Notes under the pieces: model-generated | Seen by the model: only the letters and a program-made list of their open reading frames with translations | What the model was told of the DNA's origin: nothing | Databases searched by the model: none | Shown: in pieces, positions 57,141 to 64,000 of the stretch | Layout: every line of letters starts with the position of its first letter | Position numbering within the stretch: position 1 is the first letter of the stretch | NCBI RefSeq assembly: GCF_014898055.3 | Contig: NW_023602073.1 | Span: forward strand, 82,254,678-82,318,677 | Length of the DNA: 64,000 bases | From: Talpa occidentalis | Lineage: Eukaryota; Chordata; Mammalia; Eulipotyphla; Talpidae | Reading direction: 5' to 3' | Made by a program: the position numbers and the translations under genes

Positions 57141-58795
57141 AAATTAGTTCTGATCAACTTTGGTTGGGCCTACGGTGGAAAATTTGTTTATCTTTGCTCA
57201 AGTAAACAGCTATGTCTATTTGTAACCAAAGCCGTTTGGGGAACTGGCAATTATTCAGTGAATTTGATCAATATAAACCAACAAAAGTAGATAATAAAAA
57301 CCAAAATAACTCTAAAAAATAAACTTTTATTGCTTAGTCTATCTAGATCATTGTGTCTCTTCAACACTTAATATTCTCAATGGATGAAGTTTAAGGGCTC
57401 TTAATAAACAACCTCGGAAAAAGTATCTCTTTTTCTCATTGAAATCTTGGGAAACAGCTGTGCTATGCTATACTTTGTCTATATATGACCTGCCTGTATG
57501 GATGTTGCTTGCTATTGTGTTTGATGAACACAGTGCCTCTCAGCAGAGCCCAGCAAGTCTCACCAGCCTGATAAAATACCTCAATCCACATTCATGGGTC
57601 ATTCTATTTTCTTCCACTTTCTGCTGCTATTTTCTCTGAAATACTTAGGATTTGGAACCAAAACTTCCTCACAAGAAGGTATATTTTGATAACATATATT
57701 TATAGGAATATTTGTTACTAAAACACTGAACATTGATTATATTTGTATGGCACATTTCCACCCTAGAATGTATCTTCAAAAAACTATAGTAAGTTGGGGA
57801 AAGTAGAGATAAAGAGTGATAAGAAAAGATCCTTAGAAATTTAAGAACTATTAAAAGTATAGATCATAAGTAGATTTTTTTTCCTAATCCCAGTAGTATA
57901 CTCAACAGATAAAGATTTATAGTCTTTGTAATTTTATCATAGGTACTATAACTGCTAGTTTTATTCTTAGCTATATAAATGTATTATTTACTTTTCACAG
58001 AACAATTTCTTTCAGTATCTTCTAGCCAGTGAATTCTACTTGTATTTTAGGATTTAAGAGGCAAGAGAGATTTTTAAAATTGGTTATTTTTGATGACTTT
58101 TAGTTTTTTTTTTTTAAATTGTGATTACTTAATATTAAATTTTATTTATTTTATCTTATGGATTTATTATGCATTAATTTTTTTCTCCTCCTCTGCTCAA
58201 ATCTCAAGTTCTTTTTGGCACTATAATGAACTTAGCTGAGAGCTCTAAAAGAACACAAATAACCAAAAATGTCACAGTAGAAAAATTGCCCAGTCTACCA
58301 GGGAAGGTAATATGTATATATAGTTGACCTACTTCTGAGATTGGCATGGTGTCTCCTTACTGGGACACAAGGTAGTTTCTCAAATGGTTCTGAAATCAAA
58401 CAAACCTGCCTACCCCATTTACATTAGGTTGCATAGCTTTGTGCAAAGAAGGAGAAGGGATTCTTTTCCCTGAGTAACTACACACCAACTCCTTGCAAAG
58501 TTGAAGAAGCCTTAATGTTAATGCAGTGGCTTTCAAATGTGAGTGCATATCAGAGAATTTGTTAAATCACCTACTACTGGAACCCACTCCCACAATTTCT
58601 GTTTCAGTAACTCTGCTACTCTAGGGACTACATTTGAGAAATACTACCGTCATACTTACAAATAGTGGTATTTATTTACTTTTATTATTGTGATTAAAAA
58701 GTAAATATTCATATATATTCCATATAATTTGCTTTACTCTTTTAGTGGGAAAGTAGATTTTTAAAAAATTAAGATGTTAGATGTGAAGGAAAAAT
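57140..58795. other. Intergenic, MITE remnant only
   Basis: No gene. A MER5A-like hAT fragment is visible at about 58520-58645 ('cagtggctttcaaatgtgag', 'tcagagaatttgttaaatca', 'ttctgtttcagtaactctgc', 'tacatttgagaaatactacc'). Confidence 0.55.
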
Positions 58796-58799
58796 AATT

Positions 58800-60365
58800 A
58801 AAGAAGATCTTTCTTTGTGGTTTTGATTTGCATTTCCCTAATTAGTGATAGCCATTTTTCATGTAGTTGTTGGCCAATTGAATGTCTTCTTTGAAAAGTG
58901 TTCAATTTCTCTGTCCATTGTTAGATTGAAATTTGTTATTGAGTTGCATGAATCTTTATATATTTGGCACATTAACTCCTTATTGTGTACATGATTTGCA
59001 AATATCTTCTTCCATTGCATGAATTTCCTTTTTATTTTTGTAGATTTTTTTTTTTTTGCTGTGAAAAATCCTTTTACTTTGATGCAAACCCAGTAGTTGA
59101 ATTTTGCTTTTGTTGCTTATATTGGGTGTCATAGCCAAAAAAATCATTGTCAACACCAATACAAAGGAACTTCTTCCTTATTTTTCTTCTTTAAGTTTTA
59201 TGGTATCAAGTCTTATGTTTAAATTTTTGACTAATTTCAAGTTAATTTTTTGCATAAGGGTCTGATTTCATTTTTCTGCATATGATTATCTAGTTTTCCC
59301 AACACCATTTGGTAAGAGGCTATGTCTTCCCCATTCAGTATCCATGGCTTGCTACTCAAATGTTGACTATATTTCTGGACTCTATTCTATTCCATTGGTG
59401 TGTGTGTATATTTTTATAGCAGTTACCAAATTGTTCTAATTGTGGGAGTTTTATAATATAGTTTGAAATTGGGAAGTGTGATATCATTAGCTGTTCATTT
59501 TTTCAGGATTGTTTTGGCTATTCATGTACTTTTTTGGTTTCATATAAATTTTAGCATTATTTTTTCTATTTTTGTGAAAAATGCAATGGAATTTTGATAG
59601 GCACTGTATTGAATCTAGAGATGTCTTTAAGTGATAAGGATATTTTAACAATATTAATTCTTCTAATCCATTCACAGGAGATATTTTCCATTTGTTTCTG
59701 TTTACTTCAAATCTCATCAAATTCTTTTTTTTTAAGTTTTTTTTTTAAAGATTTATTTTGTTTAAAGATTTATTTTTTTACATTTATTTATTTATTTAAT
59801 TAATTATGCAAGAAATGGGGTACAAGCCAGATGTGCGGGAGGGTGAGAGGATTCACCAGAGCCAGAGAAGGGAAAAGAACAGGAAGACTGATGAAATACA
59901 CTGCTGAGGGGAGCAGCGGGTGAGACGAGACAGGAGAGGTCAGCTGGGCCATGTGTGACCCTCGCAGGCCAGCTGGGTTCAAACCCACGCTGCAGAGGCT
60001 GCGGAGAGCTTCACAGCGCTGTACTCAACCGCCTGTGCCACCAGGGGAGGCCCCTCATCAAATTCTTAAAGTTTACAGTTTACAGATCCTTCACCTCCTT
60101 GGTTAAATTTATTGTTAAATGTTTTATTGTTTTTGATACTATTGTGACAAAGAAAGTTTTCCTTATTTCTTCTCAGATAGTTCATCATTAATAAATAAAA
60201 GCAAAACTGATTTCTGTGTTGGTTTTATATCCTGCAAAGTTACTGAATGTACTTAATTTCATTTGTTTTGTTTTATTTTTTACTTGTACAAGATCTTCAT
60301 TATTCCTTCTCTCTGCCATCGTCATTGTGAAGGTCATTGTCTTTTCTTTAAAAAAAATTCTTCTC
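58800..60365 (-). repeat. Older LINE-1 ORF2 fragment, split by a SINE
   Basis: Minus-strand ORF2, read collinearly from its C-terminal third ('tggttttgatttgcatttcc', 'tccattgttagattgaaatt') towards the RT domain ('ttctattccattggtgtgtg', 'ttcttctaatccattcacag', 'gattgttttggctattcatg'). Stops and frameshifts abound. The SINE at 59727-60053 interrupts it; the L1 continues at 60068 ('agtttacagatccttcacct', 'cctgcaaagttactgaatgt'). Confidence 0.8.
59727..60053 (-). mobile_element. tRNA-derived T+ SINE inside older L1
   Basis: Minus-strand copy with an unusually long, T-rich tail side: AAAGATTTATTTTGTTTAAA followed by a second AAAGATTTATT and repeats of ATTT. The head ends 'gtgccaccaggggaggccc'. 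Flanked by the perfect duplication CTCATCAAATTCTT (59713-59726, 60054-60067). The doubled tail suggests expansion of the A-rich end. Confidence 0.93.
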
Positions 60366-60367
60366 TG

Positions 60368-60535
60368 GGGCCTCCCCTGGTGGCGCAGCAGTTGAGCGCT
60401 GGGCTGCCAAGCTGCCCTCAGCCTTTGCAGTGCCGGTTTGATCCCTGGCTGCTGGCGAGGGTCCCAAGTGGCGCGCAGACCTCTCCTGCCGCGCCCACTG
60501 CTTCCCTCAGCAGTGTAAAAAAAAATTCTACTCTT
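60368..60535 (+). mobile_element. T+ SINE lacking its 3' half
   Basis: Head 'gggcctcccctggtggcgca', GCAGTTGAGCGCTGGGCTGC, body 'ctggctgctggcgagggtcc', 'cttccctcagcagtgtaaaa' where an A-run starts directly. The usual CTGCCTGTTCTGCTCCCC ... AATAAA/TCTTT portion is missing. The flanks AAAAAAATTCT on the left (60354-60362) and right (60525-60539) suggest it was inserted in this short form. Confidence 0.85.
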
Positions 60536-60539
60536 ACAT

Positions 60540-63245
60540 TATGATTGCTCTATGCCAGGCACATGCATTTTATAGATGAAGAAACTGAAACAGAGAGATT
60601 AATATGCCCAAATCACATCACTAGTAAATGCCAAACAAGATATATTAACCCAGTCTGCTCTAGAGTTTGTCTTTAAATAATGTGCTTTGTAACCTTTCAA
60701 CTTTTAGTTGGCCTGATAATTTTTCAAATTGCCTGTGAAATTGTTAGAAACAAACTTTTAGCTATTTAAACAATTTCGTAAAATGTTTTTGATACTAATG
60801 ATCAGATTATACATGTTGCAAAAAATTCCGTAGTTACGATCAGTTGCCATAGGAATAAAGCATGGCATTTCTTGTATCACCTGACATCTACCAGCTTTCC
60901 AGACTCCTGTTCACCACACCCTCCTTGGTAGTTACCGACATTCTACTCACTAGTCCCTAACATGAATGTGCACTTTGTTACTTTTGAGAATTTTCTATGC
61001 TATATTTTTGACCCATATTTCTCTGTTTCCTGAAGGAAGAATTATTTTTCAATTCAAGACTCATAGTGTGCAAATTAACACGTAACTTTTGACTCTGAAC
61101 CAGTAAGCCATTGCCACCTTTGTCTATTCCTTTAGAAACTAAGTTCCCTGACAGAGAAGTTAGACCCCACACATCACTGTGTCCTTTCTACACCTGGCTT
61201 TGCCCCACTCAGACCTGAGCAAATGCTACCTGAACTATGCATTTATGAATGACCAGAGTTTGCAAGAAATCTGCCTGTTGTTACTCAGATATTTTGTTTG
61301 GGAGCTAGGACTCTCAAAACCAGGTCCTTTAATTTCTAATCAGACCTAAGATCCTTCCACACTCTAAAACTCTTTATTGTGTTGCTTCCTATTTTTCACT
61401 GGGATGATTATATCCCTTTTTCTTTTGTGTTGGTGTTTACTTCCATAATGTAAGCAAGATGCACACCAAATCTGTTGTTAATGTGTGGTCTCTGTTAAGC
61501 TCTGAATTACTTACATTTTAACCTGCTATTCAGAGAACTACTTCCTCTTCAATATCAATTTATCAATGTATCTGAAGCCTTATTATCCTTTTACATCATT
61601 GAATTTGAAGTCAGGTGCTTTAAATTTCTCCATATACCCTGAAAGTTCATATTTCACTTACTCTTTTAGCTCACGTTTTTTCTCAGTAAGTAATTCCCAT
61701 AATAGAACATTCTAATAATTTTTCCATTCTAAGTATGGACCAGCGTTTAGAGGAATTGCAAATTATTGTCTATTAATAGTAAAATATTTTCAGTTCCTTT
61801 TATTGCTTGTCTTTGATATATGACAAAAAAAATATGGGAAAAATTGAACTAAGGCACCCATTCCCTGTAGAAATATTTGCCTAGATTTCTTGAATTGGAG
61901 TTGAGAAATGCTTTTTCATGTTTTTCTCAGTACCAATTTTTTTCTGTATTATCTTTTTTCTTCCCAATGCCAGTCTTTTCATGCTTTCAACCTTAGAAGA
62001 AAATTGCTAAAGTCTAAATTCTCTTGCTTGAATTTCTTCTCAGACTGGTTTTTCTTGATTTCCTTACTCCTATTTTAAACCATTTTCTATATTTTCATCC
62101 ATGAGTAGCAGATGGGTGTAGGCTCAGTTTTACCAGAGCAAGAATTAGATACTAAATATAATGATTTATCCTAGGCTGGTATACTTGATTTAGGAAAATA
62201 GCAAGGTTCATGAGTCAATGATTATCTATATTTAGATTTTAAAACTGTATATTACAAGTGAAGAAATGGATTCAGCATGCAGGACCCACAGGTATTTGGA
62301 ATTGACAATATCACTTAAAAAAGATTTTAATACAAAGAAGTTAAATTATTACAAAATAATAAAAAATTTTAACATCAAAATTCTTTAGCACTTAAAAAAA
62401 TAGGTGTTGAATCCATATTATCTACAATTGCTAAGGGACATATAAAGATACAGAGCCGGAATGACTTCCCAAAGCTCAAAGTCATGTTTAATTTATTAAC
62501 AGTATAACATAACTGTTAGAAAAGATACAATAAAGATTTTAATGTATTTTAAACAGACTTGAAAAAATATTTAATTCATGAAGCTTTATTTTAATAGAGC
62601 TATGAAACATTAGGATAGGGTATATAATTTTGAAGAGCTTGCCTCACAGGTATCTGTTTGGCTATAGTCATCTTAGAGATCCATAGAACTTTAAGTCTGA
62701 AAAAGTTTAGATATCATCCAGTCCAACTTCATCACTTTATAGTTTAGGAAACTGAAACCCAGAGAACTTAGATGGTTCATCTAGTCTCGTAATATGTAAG
62801 TGACAGAGTGACAGAGCCAGAAGTGTAAACCTGGACTCTTCATTTTTTGTTTCCTTCTCTATGTACCTATCAATTCATTTAACAAACATTCAAATAGACC
62901 TGGGAATATAAAACATTGGAATGCAAAATAAATGATCATTTGCTCTCAAAGTGGATCTTAATACAGCAAACTAAAATGGAAGGATAGCATTTAAAAAAGA
63001 GATTAAAGACAATTCCAGGGGATACACAGGTAAAGGGGTCGTCTGTTGGTGGTGGTGGGGAATTCCCATGTCTGTGATCTCTATGCTTTTCCAGATAGAC
63101 TCCTATAACCCAAAAAGGAGGTTTAGATCATAACAGAAAAATTTCAATAGACTAAAATATATGCTATCAACATTTTAGACAAACAGATAAAGCTTTTTAC
63201 TTTACAGTTACACTCAAAGTGTGGGTGATGAAACAAATTTTACTT
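60540..63245. other. Intergenic with MIR/L2-like remnants
   Basis: No gene. MIR/L2-like core sequence at 60570-60640 ('tttatagatgaagaaactga', 'cccaaatcacatcactagta') and another at about 62700-62830 ('tagtttaggaaactgaaacc', 'gtgacagagccagaagtgta'). The remainder is featureless. Confidence 0.55.
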
Positions 63246-63259
63246 GAAATTTTTTGTTT

Positions 63260-63374
63260 TACAACTATGAACCAGAGACACACTATGGGGGGGATGGGGG
63301 AAGGAGTGATTGGGGTCAAAATAAGGGGGGTGCAATTGTGTGGGGAATATAAAAATAAAAAAATTTTAAAAAAA
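63260..63374 (+). mobile_element. Young LINE-1, extremely 5'-truncated (about 115 bp)
   Basis: Only the last bases of the 3'UTR are present: 'acaactatgaaccagagaca', a G-rich tract, 'agtgattggggtcaaaataa', 'gggaatataaaaataaaaaa' and an A-tail. It is flanked by the perfect duplication GAAATTTTTTGTTT (63246-63259, 63375-63388). It is the same 3'UTR as in the full-length copy, read on the opposite strand. Confidence 0.93.
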
Positions 63375-63474
63375 GAAATTTTTTGTTTCATTTAACATGT
63401 TAGTTTGAGTAAAAACTAATTGGATGGATTCATTTTTATTTAATGTTTCAGGATAGTGTTTCACATATTCTATT

Positions 63475-63770
63475 ATTTTTGTTGTTGAGGTAACGCTGGT
63501 TAACAACACTGTATATGATTTAGGGGCATGGTTACCACACTATACCCACCACACAGGCACCCATTGTCCTCCACTCTACATCATTGACTGTGTTCCCTTC
63601 CCCTTAGGAGTCTACCTAGTCCCACCCTCCCTCTCAGGTAGCCTCAATTTTACAGTCAGATTTCTAGGGCTTGTTTTGGTTTAACTTTATACTTTGTTTT
63701 GTTTCTTTATATTCTTCATATGAGGGAAATTATCTGGTATTTCTGTTTTTTTTAATATTTTCAATTTTTT
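63475..63770 (-). repeat. Old LINE-1 3'UTR end
   Basis: 'gttgaggtaacgctggttaa', 'caacactgtatatgatttag', 'ccaccctccctctcaggtag', 'tgagggaaattatctggtat' (plus-strand text). The same 3' end as at 46360-46640, in the same orientation. Diverged and non-coding. Confidence 0.65.
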
Positions 63771-64000
63771 TCTTAAAGAAAGCTTAACATCTGAGGTAGT
63801 ACCAATTTTGCTGCTTCAATAGAGTGTAACTTGTAAACCACAAAGTCTTATATGATGTATGTATCAATTATTAAAGAAAAGAAAGTTCCAATTTGGACAG
63901 TCAATTTTGATTAAAGAAAGATGTAAGGTTATTGTTACCAACTGAATTACATGGAGTAAAACAAGATCAATTTGTTGTTATTTTTTTTAATGACTCCTGC
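63771..64000. other. Right edge, no feature seen
   Basis: AT-rich sequence without supportable content up to the end of the window. Confidence 0.5.

Noticed and set aside
20721..64000. Exons of COL19A1 or another neighbouring gene
   Set aside because: No Gly-X-Y coding repeat with splice sites and no second CpG island is visible; the L1 5'UTR is the only other GC-rich block.
1..64000. CRISPR arrays, operons, bacterial or phage genes
   Set aside because: Spliced gene structure, SINEs, L1 and LTR content show a mammalian nuclear genome; no regularly spaced short repeats are present.

Overview
This is nuclear DNA from a placental mammal. It is AT-rich, almost all non-coding, and dense in retrotransposons. 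About 20 copies of one tRNA-derived SINE (head with Pol III A and B boxes, tail AATAAA then TCTTT then oligo-A, the so-called T+ layout) and a young LINE-1 family dominate it. The SINE is not the primate, rodent, carnivore, pig, horse, ruminant or camel family I know. It fits best the Rhin-1-like SINEs of horseshoe and roundleaf bats, but that assignment is inference and needs a repeat-library search.

The only cellular gene I can identify is LMBRD1 (lysosomal cobalamin transport protein LMBD1), on the minus strand. Its first three coding exons lie at 20347-20424, 14899-15075 and 7855-7915. Each has canonical splice sites, and the reading phases join exactly (26 + 59 + 20 codons plus one base). 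The gene runs off the left edge. Its promoter is a CpG island at about 19.93-20.72 kb with GC boxes, an ETS site, a YY1-type site over the start codon, and two perfect cAMP-response elements in a 29-bp tandem duplication.

From about 20.7 kb to the right edge I find no host gene. In human the next gene upstream of LMBRD1 is the divergent COL19A1; no collagen exon is visible here. This intergenic part holds nested LTR elements (36.5-44.7 kb), SINEs, and LINE-1 copies of several ages. The most notable element is a full-length minus-strand LINE-1 at about 50.18-56.67 kb with target-site duplications, a 5'UTR containing 185-bp tandem repeats, an open ORF1 and an ORF2 broken only by a one-base deletion near its C-terminus. 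An antisense ORF of 263 codons leaves its 5'UTR and reads into flanking DNA, which resembles the primate L1 ORF0 arrangement.

Other points of interest: a SINE/L1 chimera joined at a six-base microhomology with a 5' inversion (12.57-12.99 kb); a SINE carrying a short extra 3' segment between two A-tracts (30.1-30.4 kb); a SINE reduced to its 5' part (60.37-60.53 kb); two head-to-tail SINEs inside one target-site duplication (28.8-29.3 kb); and an LTR inserted into an older copy of its own family (37.5-38.7 kb), with an inverted relative 4 kb away. I see no evidence of a wholly new gene system.
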